Shown here: in pieces, positions 44,492-52,888 of the stretch
How positions within the stretch are numbered: the stretch's first letter is position 1
Layout: every line of letters begins with the position of its first letter
Assembly (NCBI GenBank): GCA_900540685.1
Contig: UQGS01000005.1
Coordinates: 1 to 64,000 of the forward strand
Origin: an uncultured Catenibacterium sp.
GTDB lineage: Bacteria > Bacillota_I > Bacilli_A > Erysipelotrichales > Coprobacillaceae
Length of the DNA: 64,000 bases
Direction of reading: 5' to 3'
The notes under the pieces: model-generated
Seen by the model: only the letters and a program-made list of their open reading frames with translations
The model's database searches: none
What the model was told of the DNA's origin: nothing
Position numbers and translations under genes: made by a program

Positions 44492-44839
44492 ATGGGTAAC
44501 ATCATAGTTGCGGCTATTGTTGTTGTGTTGCTCATTATAGGTGTTCTTCACTACAAGAAGACATTACAGTCAGGATGTTGTGGTGAACACGATCAAATAA
44601 AGAAAATAGGTACGGGGGATAAGGATAAAAATCTTTATCCCTATCGTACTACTCTTCATATTGACGATATGTTCTGCAAGAATTGTGCAGCAACAATAGA
44701 AAACGCATTTAATCAACATAAAGAATATCTTGCATCAGTAAACATGAATAAGAAAGAAATCACTATTCTTTCTATGAATCAACCTGATCTAGAAACATAT
44801 AAACAGATGATCATCAAACTTGGTTATACTCCAAGATAA
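44492..44839 (+). CDS. FeoB-associated membrane protein fused to HMA domain
   Basis: 115 residues. One N-terminal helix (4-21) is followed by a Cys-Cys-Gly-Glu-His motif, like FeoB-associated Cys-rich proteins. A heavy-metal-associated domain (about 50-115) has MFCKNCAATIENAF, the C-x2-C metal site of copper chaperones, and a matching C-terminal strand. The helix would tether a metal chaperone beside FeoB. The fusion is unusual. It follows feoB by six bases. Confidence 0.75.
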   Translation: MGNIIVAAIVVVLLIIGVLHYKKTLQSGCCGEHDQIKKIGTGDKDKNLYPYRTTLHIDDMFCKNCAATIENAFNQHKEYLASVNMNKKEITILSMNQPDLETYKQMIIKLGYTPR

Positions 44840-44868
44840 ATGTATAATAGAAGCAAGGAGGAGAAATT

Positions 44869-45060
44869 ATGGGTACAATTATAGTAAGTATTTTATTAGT
44901 TATCTGGGTTTGTCTTGTCCTTAGAACTATATATAAGAATAAGAAAAAAGGCATAGGTGTATGTGGACATAATTGTAATACATGTGGCACAAATAATTTA
45001 TGTCATGCTGATCTCTATAAAATGTATCGTGAAGAGATGCGTAAAGAAGGGCACGCTTAG
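44869..45060 (+). CDS. FeoB-associated Cys-rich membrane protein
   Basis: 63 residues. One N-terminal helix (3-21) precedes a basic stretch and GVCGHNCNTCGTNNLCH, a Cys/His cluster with four cysteines (C-x3-C-x2-C-x5-C). This is the form of small proteins found after feoB in anaerobes, of unknown role, perhaps passing iron to or from FeoB. AGGAGG precedes the start. A terminator overlaps the stop. Confidence 0.82.
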   Translation: MGTIIVSILLVIWVCLVLRTIYKNKKKGIGVCGHNCNTCGTNNLCHADLYKMYREEMRKEGHA

Positions 45061-45075
45061 TGTTCTTCTTTTTTT
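45046..45075 (+). terminator. Terminator of the feo operon
   Basis: GAAGGGCAC-GCTTA-GTGTTCTTC (nine pairs, two G-U) followed by seven T. Confidence 0.85.
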
Positions 45076-45162
45076 AGTTTGAGCATATTTATTGAATTAT
45101 ATCTTAAAAGGATTATAGTATAAGTAGTAATAATTACTATATACTAAAGGAGGAATCATAAT

Positions 45163-45279
45163 ATGAAATGGGTATGTAAAGTATGTGGATATGTGTATGA
45201 AGGTGATGAATTACCTGAAGATTATGTATGTCCAGTATGTGGTGTAGGACCAGAAGAATTTGAAAAAGTAGACGAATAA
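45163..45279 (+). CDS. Small rubredoxin-like protein
   Basis: 38 residues. VCKVCG (residues 4-9) and VCPVCG provide the four Cys ligands of a mononuclear iron site. The protein is about 14 residues shorter than classical rubredoxins, lacking the central loop, and resembles the rubredoxin domain at the end of rubrerythrins. It may carry electrons in oxygen or peroxide defence. AGGAGG lies nine bases upstream, and a palindrome (45116-45146) covers the promoter region. It lies beside the feo block. Confidence 0.88.
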   Translation: MKWVCKVCGYVYEGDELPEDYVCPVCGVGPEEFEKVDE

Positions 45280-45303
45280 TATAATAATTCTTCAAAGTAA
45301 AAG

Positions 45304-45347
45304 AGGCTGTAACGTTTAAGGTTATCTATTCGTTACAGCCTTTTTTC
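45304..45347 (-). terminator. Terminator, copy C of a repeated module
   Basis: GGCTGTAACG and CGTTACAGCC arms. In the minus direction it begins 12 bases after the stop of the membrane protein gene at 45359-45751 and shares GGCTGTAACGAATAGATA with copy A at 15140. On the plus strand it also has six T and could end the rubredoxin transcript. Confidence 0.85.
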
Positions 45348-45358
45348 TTAGTATTAAT

Positions 45359-45751
45359 TTAAAAGAGTTCTTTTGCCCTCATACGTTTCAATTCAGCATG
45401 TGTACTTTTCTTATGTCTGCAATAGAAGTAAATACCTAGCATGACAAAGTTTCCAGCATTGATAGATACAATAGTATATACAATGCTTGTTGTTGTAAGA
45501 GAGTGGTCTCTTAATGCGGTAGATGTTTTATCTGAAGAACTTTCTACCACTTTACCTGTTTCTGTCATCACAGATTGAGTCGTTTCAATTTTATTATGGG
45601 TTGGTATGAATCCAAATGCGAATATGAGTGAACTCGCAAAAATAACGATTGGGATAATCAAACCAAGTAACCTATTATCCTTTTTCGATAAAAATATTTG
45701 TAGTCTTATAATTGCGATTATAATAATCACACCAATAATAGTTCTAACCAT
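45359..45751 (-). CDS. Hypothetical membrane protein paired with DUF2089
   Basis: 130 residues with helices at about 2-18, 28-50 and 88-108 and an external Thr/Ser/Lys loop between the second and third. No known family. It overlaps the DUF2089 gene by eight bases, so the pair is co-translated. DUF2089 proteins are often encoded beside small membrane proteins, which suggests that this one signals to, or is controlled by, the regulator. Confidence 0.7.
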   Translation of the reverse strand: MVRTIIGVIIIIAIIRLQIFLSKKDNRLLGLIIPIVIFASSLIFAFGFIPTHNKIETTQSVMTETGKVVESSSDKTSTALRDHSLTTTSIVYTIVSINAGNFVMLGIYFYCRHKKSTHAELKRMRAKELF

Positions 45752-46049
45752 TTTTTGCTTTCTCCTTTATTTTCTTATATTCTGTAATTAAATTCTTAGC
45801 AACATCAAATTCTATATCTTCATCAATGACATATCTTTTGATCAACTCAACAAATTCATCATTATCTTCTTTATCTTCAGCTAACTTGATCTTATCAATT
45901 AACTTATTCAATCTGACTCTTACTGTTGGATAAGTAACACCATATAGCTTGGCCACTTCTTTTAAAGAACCTGAAGCGAGTAAAAATCTTTTGATAAAAA
46001 TCATATCTTCATCATCCAAATTCTTCATCCACATAGGAACAGTTTCCAT
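45744..46049 (-). CDS. DUF2089-family regulator
   Basis: 101 residues. An HTH-like segment (SGSLKEVAKLYGVTYPTVRVRLNKLIDKI, about 27-55) is the DUF2089 core. The acidic C-terminal helix region has no zinc ribbon, which longer DUF2089 proteins carry at the N-terminus. AGAGGTGATATAT precedes the start. It probably binds DNA and controls its own operon. The adjacent 46050-46230 region is very AT-rich, suited to a promoter. Confidence 0.8.
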   Translation of the reverse strand: METVPMWMKNLDDEDMIFIKRFLLASGSLKEVAKLYGVTYPTVRVRLNKLIDKIKLAEDKEDNDEFVELIKRYVIDEDIEFDVAKNLITEYKKIKEKAKNG

Positions 46050-46251
46050 ATATATATCACCTCTTTTTGTAATATAACATATTTATATTTTAAATAAAAG
46101 ATAAAAAATTTAATAATATTAAAATATATATTTAATAAAATTAAAAACACTCCTAGTTTTTTAATGAATATGTAAGTGTTGTGTATTTTGATTAGGTTTG
46201 ATTTATTTAGTTGTTTGATATGATATAGTAGTGTGGAATGGAGAGGTGACT

Positions 46252-46680
46252 ATGAAGAAAATATTAATTTTATTAGTGACAATGATGTTATGTGCCTGCT
46301 CACCTGCAGAACCTATGTCACTTAAAGACAGCTATGGACAGTACAAACAGGAAGAAATCGTATATGCGAATAAGAAGGATTTCATAAAGAAGAAGGATGC
46401 TTATAATGCGTATCTTGTTTATGAAATCAATAAAGATGCATGTACATTTGAAAGTGATTTAAAGTATCAGAATGTCCAGTATAAGAAGGTTGAACTATCA
46501 AAAGATGAGAAAGAAAAAGTTCCTGAAGCACTCATCAAATACAACCTTTATGAAGGTGAAAAACAGTTAGGTATTGCAGTTTACTTAGGTGAAGAAACTG
46601 TTTATATTGCTAGCTATGATCAATATGATGGTAAACCTGTATATATTGCGAAAATGAAAAAAATCACAAAGAAGAGCTAA
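46252..46680 (+). CDS. Hypothetical lipoprotein
   Basis: 142 residues from the ATG after GGAGAGGTG; an upstream in-frame start at 46231 is poor. A lipobox (MLCAC, Cys15) and acid/base-rich remainder point to a surface lipoprotein of unknown function. It has a regular beta-strand pattern (YNAYLVYEINKDACTF). A similar small lipoprotein of different sequence lies at 56228-56626. No partner gene. Confidence 0.7.
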   Translation: MKKILILLVTMMLCACSPAEPMSLKDSYGQYKQEEIVYANKKDFIKKKDAYNAYLVYEINKDACTFESDLKYQNVQYKKVELSKDEKEKVPEALIKYNLYEGEKQLGIAVYLGEETVYIASYDQYDGKPVYIAKMKKITKKS

Positions 46681-46733
46681 AATTTACGAAAAACAGAAAA
46701 TAAATAATTTTGTTTATATTTAAAGAAAAAATA

Positions 46734-46762
46734 TTGACAAAGTAAAAAAGTGATTGTATTAT
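46734..46762 (+). promoter_or_regulatory. Promoter of the arg operon
   Basis: TTGACA (46734-46739), 17 bases, TATTAT (46757-46762). It gives a start near 46769. Confidence 0.75.
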
Positions 46763-46768
46763 AGACCC

Positions 46769-47004
46769 AAGTTAAATAAACAAATCGATGAACGAGAAGA
46801 GTATCTTACAATCACCTACAGCGAGATGACATAGAGTGGAAGGTCATCAGGAAGATATAAGAGAAACGCACTCGGGAGAGTCTGTTGGAATTAAGTATAA
46901 CAGAACGTGAATCTGCGTTAATGAAGAGGTGGTTTGTATGATACAAGCAACTAGAGTGGTACCGCGTTTATATACGTCTCTGGATTAATCCAGAGGCGTT
47001 TTTT
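46769..47004 (+). promoter_or_regulatory. T-box riboswitch, probably tRNA-Arg specific
   Basis: The T-box AGAGTGGTACCGCG (46953-46966) is canonical. The terminator is ACGTCTCTGG and its partner CCAGAGGCGT (46974-46999) with six T. CGC at 46867-46869, inside AGAGAAACGCACTCGG, could be the specifier codon. The downstream genes are arginine synthesis genes. Uncharged tRNA-Arg would allow transcription. Confidence 0.9.
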
Positions 47005-47026
47005 GTTTATTAAAGGGGTGTTTGAT

Positions 47027-47050
47027 ATGAAGGAACGACGATTTAGTTAA
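47027..47050 (+). CDS. Candidate arginine leader peptide MKERRFS
   Basis: A seven-codon frame with tandem CGA-CGA Arg codons follows AAAGGGG at a good spacing. Its ribosome region TGTTTGAT (47019-47026) can pair with ATCAAACA (47074-47081) just before the argG ribosome site. CGA appears sparingly in the neighbouring genes, so a ribosome could pause there when arginine is short. The reading frame is short enough to arise by chance. Confidence 0.4.
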   Translation: MKERRFS

Positions 47051-47099
47051 GTAGTGGGGCATTAAAATAAAACATCAAACATTAAAGGAGAAGAAAATT

Positions 47100-48323
47100 A
47101 TGGAAAAGAAAACATTTAAGAAAGTTGTATTAGCTTATAGTGGAGGATTAGATACTTCAATTATTATTTCTTGGTTAAAGGAAAATTATGGCTGTGAAGT
47201 TATTGCAGTTGCTGCTGATGTGGGACAGGGTGCTGGAGAACTTGATGGTCTTGATGAAAAGGCTGCAAAGACAGGTGCTTCTAAATATATTTGTGTAGAT
47301 TGTAAACCTGAATTTGTTAAGGATTTCTGTTTTGAAGCAGTTAAAGCCAATGCATTATATGAAGGTAAATATATGTTAGGTACTTCTCTTGCAAGACCAA
47401 TTATTGCGAAGAAGTTAGTAGATATCGCTTTAGAAGAAGGTGCAGATGCAATCTGTCATGGATGTACTGGTAAAGGTAATGACCAGGTAAGATTTGAATT
47501 AGCTATTAAAGCATTCGCACCAGATATGCCTATTATCGCTCCTTGGAGAGAATGGGATATTAAATCAAGAGAAGAAGAAATCGAATATGCTGAAGCAAGA
47601 AAGATTCCTCTAAAGATTAACAGAGAAACAAACTACTCTAAAGATAAGAACTTATGGCATTTATCACATGAAGGTTTAGATCTTGAAGATCCAGCTAATG
47701 AACCTAAGTATGATGAAATCCTAGAAATGGGTGTTTCACCAGAAAAGGCACCAGATGTTCCAACATATATCACTTTAACTTTTGAAAAGGGTGTTGCAGT
47801 TGCATTAAATGGTGAAAAGCTTGAACCAGTAGAAATGTTAGCTAAGTTAAATGAAATCGGTGGTGCAAACGGTGTAGGTATCGCAGATATGGTTGAAAAC
47901 AGACTTGTTGGTATGAAATCAAGAGGTGTATATGAAACACCAGGTGGAACTATTTTATATGCAGCACATCAGAACCTAGAAGAAATTACTGTAGATAAAG
48001 AAACACAGCATTTCAAACAGCAGTTAAGCTTAAAGCTTGCTGATAATATCTATAATGGTCAGTGGTATACACCTCTTACTGAAGCATTGCTTGCATTTGT
48101 AGATAAGACTCAGGAAACAGTAAATGGTGACGTTAAACTTAAATTATATAAAGGTAATATCGTAGGTGCTGGTGTTACATCTCCAGATACATTACATGAT
48201 TTACAGACAGCATCATTTGATGAAGATGATGATTATGATCAGTATGATGCGAAAGGATTCATCACATTATATGGTTTACCAATCAAGGTAAAAGCTAAGT
48301 TAGATCAGAAGAAAAAGAAATAG
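47100..48323 (+). CDS. argG: Argininosuccinate synthase
   Basis: 407 residues. The ATP pyrophosphatase motif [15 protein letters not shown] at the N-terminus, [13 protein letters not shown], and [13 protein letters not shown] are class markers. It joins citrulline and aspartate. It is the first gene of argGHCJB, behind the T-box and leader. AAAGGAG precedes the start. It is followed by argH after 11 bases. Confidence 0.97.
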   Translation: MEKKTFKKVVLAYSGGLDTSIIISWLKENYGCEVIAVAADVGQGAGELDGLDEKAAKTGASKYICVDCKPEFVKDFCFEAVKANALYEGKYMLGTSLARPIIAKKLVDIALEEGADAICHGCTGKGNDQVRFELAIKAFAPDMPIIAPWREWDIKSREEEIEYAEARKIPLKINRETNYSKDKNLWHLSHEGLDLEDPANEPKYDEILEMGVSPEKAPDVPTYITLTFEKGVAVALNGEKLEPVEMLAKLNEIGGANGVGIADMVENRLVGMKSRGVYETPGGTILYAAHQNLEEITVDKETQHFKQQLSLKLADNIYNGQWYTPLTEALLAFVDKTQETVNGDVKLKLYKGNIVGAGVTSPDTLHDLQTASFDEDDDYDQYDAKGFITLYGLPIKVKAKLDQKKKK

Positions 48324-48334
48324 GAGTTTAAGAT

Positions 48335-49717
48335 ATGGTATTGTGGAAAGGTAGATTTTCTAAAGAATTAAATCATGAAGTGAATGCATTCAATTCATCT
48401 CTTTCATTTGATCATCGTATGTATAAGCAGGATATCAGAGGATCTCTTGCTCATGCAAAGATGTTATGTAAACAGAGTATTATTGAAGAGAAAGATTATG
48501 AAGAGATTGTAGAAGGTTTAAATGCAATTTTAAAAGAGATTGAAGAGGGTACACTCCTCTTTGATCCTGAAGCTGAAGATATTCATATGTTTGTGGAAAG
48601 TGAACTCACAAAGCGTTATCCAGTGGCTGGTAAAAAACTACATACAGGACGTTCTAGAAATGATCAGGTTGCATTAGATCTTCGTTTATATGCACATGAT
48701 GAAATTCTAGAAATCAAGAAGATGTTAGTAAACCTGATTCATACATTAACAGGTTTAGCTGAACATAACCTTGATACAATCATGCCAGGATACACACACT
48801 TACAAAGAGCACAGCCTATTACTTTTGCACATCATTTAATGGCTTATGCATCAATGTTTTTAAGAGATATTGATCGTTTAGAAGATGTGGATAAGAGACT
48901 ATATGTATCACCTCTAGGAAGTGGTGCACTTGCAACAACAACTTATCCATTAGATAGACCATTTGTGGCAGAAGAATTAGGTATGTATGATATTATGTAT
49001 AACTCTTTAGATGGTGTGAGTGATCGTGATTATGCGATTGAGTTATCAAGTGCCTTAGCCACAATCATGATGCATTTATCAAGATTCTCAGAAGAAGTGA
49101 TTCTATGGTGTTCATGGGAATTCAAATTCATTGATCTTGATGATGCCTATGCAACAGGTTCTTCTATTATGCCTCAGAAGAAGAATCCAGATATTGCAGA
49201 ATTAGTAAGGGGTAAGAGTGCAAGAGTCATTGGTGATGTGAATACATTACTTACAATGATGAAGGGACTCCCTCTTGCTTACAATAAAGACATGCAGGAA
49301 GATAAAGAAGCATTATTTGATGCAATTGATGAAGTCAAGCTTTGTCTTCCAGTCTTTACAGATATGATGGCAACCATTACTGTTCATAAAGATAAAATGA
49401 GAGATGCTGCTGCAAGAGGATTTATTAATGCGACTGATTGTGCAGATTATCTCACTAAGAAAGGTATGCCATTTAGAGATGCTTATAAGATTACTGGGGA
49501 ACTTGTAAGATACTGTATTGAACATGGAGAAACATTAGAAACACTTCCTCTAGATGTTTATACAGGTTATACAGATATGTTTGGTGAAGATGTTTATCAG
49601 GCTATTTCATTAGAAACATGTCTTAACAACAGAGCAGTTGTTGGTGGACCTTCTCCTAAAATTGAGATGGAGAATATTCATAGAATCAATCAGAAAGTGA
49701 GTGGATATTGTGATTAA
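48335..49717 (+). CDS. argH: Argininosuccinate lyase
   Basis: 460 residues. GRSRNDQVALDLRLY, TIMPGYTHLQRAQP and the signature GSSIMPQKKNPD of the fumarase/aspartase superfamily are present. It splits argininosuccinate into arginine and fumarate, the last step of the pathway. It overlaps the start of argC by eight bases. Confidence 0.97.
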   Translation: MVLWKGRFSKELNHEVNAFNSSLSFDHRMYKQDIRGSLAHAKMLCKQSIIEEKDYEEIVEGLNAILKEIEEGTLLFDPEAEDIHMFVESELTKRYPVAGKKLHTGRSRNDQVALDLRLYAHDEILEIKKMLVNLIHTLTGLAEHNLDTIMPGYTHLQRAQPITFAHHLMAYASMFLRDIDRLEDVDKRLYVSPLGSGALATTTYPLDRPFVAEELGMYDIMYNSLDGVSDRDYAIELSSALATIMMHLSRFSEEVILWCSWEFKFIDLDDAYATGSSIMPQKKNPDIAELVRGKSARVIGDVNTLLTMMKGLPLAYNKDMQEDKEALFDAIDEVKLCLPVFTDMMATITVHKDKMRDAAARGFINATDCADYLTKKGMPFRDAYKITGELVRYCIEHGETLETLPLDVYTGYTDMFGEDVYQAISLETCLNNRAVVGGPSPKIEMENIHRINQKVSGYCD

Positions 49718-50738
49718 AGCAGGTATTATTGGTGCAAGTGGTTATGCAGGATGTGAACTATTAAGAATCTTACTCATGCATCCAAAAGCAGAAGTAACAG
49801 CTATTTCTTCACATAGCTATACTGGTAAGAAGATTTATGATCTTTATCCTAACTTCTATCAGGTATGTGATTTAGAGTTTATTGAAGATACAGAAGTTAT
49901 TGAGAAAGCAGATATTATTTTTGCATCTCTTCCACATGGCTTATCTGAAAAGTATGCCACGACATGTGTAGAAAAGGGTAAGAAGTTTATTGATCTAGGA
50001 GCTGACTTCAGACTTGATAAAGAAGAAGATTATCAAAAATGGTATGGTTTAGATTATAACCTACCTGAACTTCATAAGAATCAGGTATATGGGTTACCTG
50101 AAGTCAATAGAGATAAGATCAAGGATGCCACTATTATTGGAAACCCTGGTTGTTATCCTACAACTATTACTTTAGGTCTCTATCCTTTATTAAAGAATAA
50201 GCTCAATGTATCACAAAAGATTATTATTGATTCAGCATCAGGTACAACAGGTGCTGGTAAGAACTTAAGTGATGGTATGCATTTCCCAAGATGTAATGAA
50301 TCATTCCATCCTTATAAAGTAGGTGTACATAGACATACACCAGAAATTGAACAGGAATTAAGTAAGATGAATGAAAAAGATGTACATATCACATTTGTCC
50401 CTCATTTACTTCCTGTAGACCGTGGTATTGTTTCTACTATTTATGTTCCTGTAGATAAGTCTCTTGAAGAAATCTATGAAACATATGTAGAAACTTATAA
50501 GGATGAACAGTTTGTAAGAGTATTACCTCTTGGACAGGTCGCAGACTTAAAGTTTGTGAAAGCATCTAACTATTGTGATATTTCATTACATATGGATGAA
50601 CGTGATCATACATTAATTGTAGTGTCTACAATTGATAATATGGTGAAAGGTTCTGCTGGTCAGGCAGTACAGAATATGAATATTATGTATGGACTCGATG
50701 AGAATACAGGTTTAAATCTTGTCGCTCCATCATTCTAA
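49710..50738 (+). CDS. argC: N-acetyl-gamma-glutamyl-phosphate reductase
   Basis: 342 residues with a GTG start at 49710 (MIKAGIIGASGYAG); a GTG at 49701 in frame is possible. GASGYAG binds NADP, and the catalytic Cys lies in GNPGCYPTT. The substrate is N-acetylglutamyl phosphate. The overlap with argH indicates coupled translation. Order C-J-B is typical. Confidence 0.95.
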   Translation: MIKAGIIGASGYAGCELLRILLMHPKAEVTAISSHSYTGKKIYDLYPNFYQVCDLEFIEDTEVIEKADIIFASLPHGLSEKYATTCVEKGKKFIDLGADFRLDKEEDYQKWYGLDYNLPELHKNQVYGLPEVNRDKIKDATIIGNPGCYPTTITLGLYPLLKNKLNVSQKIIIDSASGTTGAGKNLSDGMHFPRCNESFHPYKVGVHRHTPEIEQELSKMNEKDVHITFVPHLLPVDRGIVSTIYVPVDKSLEEIYETYVETYKDEQFVRVLPLGQVADLKFVKASNYCDISLHMDERDHTLIVVSTIDNMVKGSAGQAVQNMNIMYGLDENTGLNLVAPSF

Positions 50739-50748
50739 GGAGGAAATC

Positions 50749-51963
50749 ATGAAAGATATACTTGGTGGTGTATGTGCACCAATAGGATTTAGTGCAAATG
50801 GTATTCATGCAGGAATGAGAAAGAATAAATCTAAGAAGGATTTATCTCTTATTGTGAGTGAAGAGTTATGTACAGCAGCTGCAACATATACACAAAATAA
50901 AGTAAAAGGTGCTCCTTTGACAGTTACAAAGCAGCATTTAAAGAATGGTCGTGCAAGAGCTATTATCTGTAACTCAGGTAATGCGAATACATGTAATTCA
51001 AATGGCATTGAACTTGCAAATGAAGTATGTGCTTTAGCTGCAAAGGAATTAGGTTTAAAGGAAGATGATATTATTGTCGCTTCTACTGGTGTAATTGGTC
51101 AGCCTATGTCTATTGATCCTTTTAAAGACCATATGAAAGAACTTGTAAAGGGATTAAATGTAGATGGGTCTCATGATGCATGTTATGGAATCATGACAAC
51201 TGATACACAACCTAAAGAATATGCAGTAGAGTTTAAATTAGGGAATACAAAGTGTCATATTGGAGCTATCGCAAAGGGTTCTGGTATGATTCATCCAAAT
51301 ATGGCAACAATGCTTGCTTTTGTGACAAGTGATGTCGCTATCTCTAAAGAATGTCTAGAAGCAATGGTACATGAAGTTGTAGATGATACATTTAATATGG
51401 TCAGTGTAGATGGAGATACTTCTACAAATGATATGCTATGTGTATTATCAAATGGTATGGCACAGAATAATAAGATTGTCTTAAAAGATCAGTCTTATAA
51501 TGTTATGAAGGATGCGTTATATCATATCTGTGAACAATTATCTCGTGGTATTGCGAAAGATGGTGAAGGAGCCACTAAGCTTCTTACATGTAATGTCAAG
51601 AATGCCAAGACACTTAAGGATGCCAAGATCGTTGCAAAGAGTGTCATCACTTCTACTTTATTTAAAGCAGCAATGTTTGGTAGAGATGCGAATTGGGGTC
51701 GTATCTTATGTGCTATTGGTTATTCTGATGCTGATTTAGACATCAACAAAGTATCCGTGACATTGGCTTCATCTGCAGGAGATATCCATGTTTGTGAGAA
51801 GGGCATGGGTGTTATCTTTGATGAAAACAAAGCATTAAAGGTCTTATCTGAAGATGAGATTGATATTAATATTGATTTAAATGATGGTATGTGGGATGCA
51901 ACAGCATGGGGCTGTGATCTTACTTATGATTATGTGAAGATTAATGGGGAATATAGAACATAA
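50749..51963 (+). CDS. argJ: Bifunctional ornithine acetyltransferase / N-acetylglutamate synthase
   Basis: 404 residues from the ATG after AGGAGG. The self-cleavage site KGSGMIHPNMATML has the nucleophilic Thr. ArgJ recycles the acetyl group from acetylornithine to glutamate and can also use acetyl-CoA, so a separate argA need not exist. It overlaps argB by one base (TAATG). Confidence 0.95.
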   Translation: MKDILGGVCAPIGFSANGIHAGMRKNKSKKDLSLIVSEELCTAAATYTQNKVKGAPLTVTKQHLKNGRARAIICNSGNANTCNSNGIELANEVCALAAKELGLKEDDIIVASTGVIGQPMSIDPFKDHMKELVKGLNVDGSHDACYGIMTTDTQPKEYAVEFKLGNTKCHIGAIAKGSGMIHPNMATMLAFVTSDVAISKECLEAMVHEVVDDTFNMVSVDGDTSTNDMLCVLSNGMAQNNKIVLKDQSYNVMKDALYHICEQLSRGIAKDGEGATKLLTCNVKNAKTLKDAKIVAKSVITSTLFKAAMFGRDANWGRILCAIGYSDADLDINKVSVTLASSAGDIHVCEKGMGVIFDENKALKVLSEDEIDINIDLNDGMWDATAWGCDLTYDYVKINGEYRT

Positions 51964-52817
51964 TGGAAGAAAGAGAAATATATCGAGCAAAAATCTTATC
52001 TGAAGCTGTTCCTTATTTACAGGAATACAATGGTAAGACAGTAGTAGTAAAATATGGCGGAAATGCGATGATCAATGAAGAATTGATGAACAATGTCATT
52101 TCTGATATATGTCTAATGACTTTAGTTGGTATTAATGTGGTACTGGTTCATGGTGGGGGCCCTGAAATCAATAAGGCATTAAAACGTTCTGGTATAGAAT
52201 CAAAGTTTATTAATGGGTTACGTTACACTGATGAAGAAACAATTGATATTGTACAGGAAGTTTTAGCTGGTAAAGTCAATAAGAATCTTGTAAAGCTAAT
52301 AATGAATGGGGGAGGCCGTGCAGTAGGTCTTTGTGGTATTGATAATAAGTTATTAGAGGCGAAGAAGATTAAAGACGAATTAGGTTATGTAGGCACTGTT
52401 ACACAGGTGAACAATCAAATCATTAAGGATGCAATCAAGAGTGGTTATATTCCAGTTATTGCATCTATCGCAATGGATGATGAAGGTAATAGCTATAATG
52501 TGAATGCAGATTATGCAGCAGCAGCTATTGCGGATAGTCTAGAAGCAGAAAACTTGATTGTAGTTAGTGATATTCCTGGTTTATTAAGAGATCCTCATGA
52601 TGAAAAGACATTGATTCCAGAGGTATCTATCCAGGATGTAGAAAACTTAAAAGCAGAAGGTATTATTGCAGGAGGTATGATTCCTAAAGTGGATTGTATT
52701 ACTCATGCATTAAAAGGCAATATGTCAAAAGCAGTCATTATTGATGGTCGTATTCCACATTCTATTCTTATTGAAATATTGTCTAAGGATGGTAGTGGTA
52801 CACTATTCACAAGATAA
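51963..52817 (+). CDS. argB: Acetylglutamate kinase
   Basis: 284 residues. VVKYGGNAM, VLVHGGGPEINKAL and GLCGIDN mark the amino-acid kinase fold, and the N-terminal helix-like extension (EREIYRAKILSEAVPYLQEY) resembles arginine-sensitive hexameric kinases. argD and the carbamoyltransferase gene argF are not in the window. A strong terminator follows. Confidence 0.96.
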   Translation: MEEREIYRAKILSEAVPYLQEYNGKTVVVKYGGNAMINEELMNNVISDICLMTLVGINVVLVHGGGPEINKALKRSGIESKFINGLRYTDEETIDIVQEVLAGKVNKNLVKLIMNGGGRAVGLCGIDNKLLEAKKIKDELGYVGTVTQVNNQIIKDAIKSGYIPVIASIAMDDEGNSYNVNADYAAAAIADSLEAENLIVVSDIPGLLRDPHDEKTLIPEVSIQDVENLKAEGIIAGGMIPKVDCITHALKGNMSKAVIIDGRIPHSILIEILSKDGSGTLFTR

Positions 52818-52844
52818 CAGAGTTACATCTGTTATCTTTTTTTT
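52812..52844 (+). terminator. Terminator of the arg operon
   Basis: AGATAACAG, an eight-base loop, CTGTTATCT and eight T. Confidence 0.9.
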
Positions 52845-52888
52845 ACCTCTAAAATAGTATATTATTAAAGATAAGGAAGGGTGAAATG

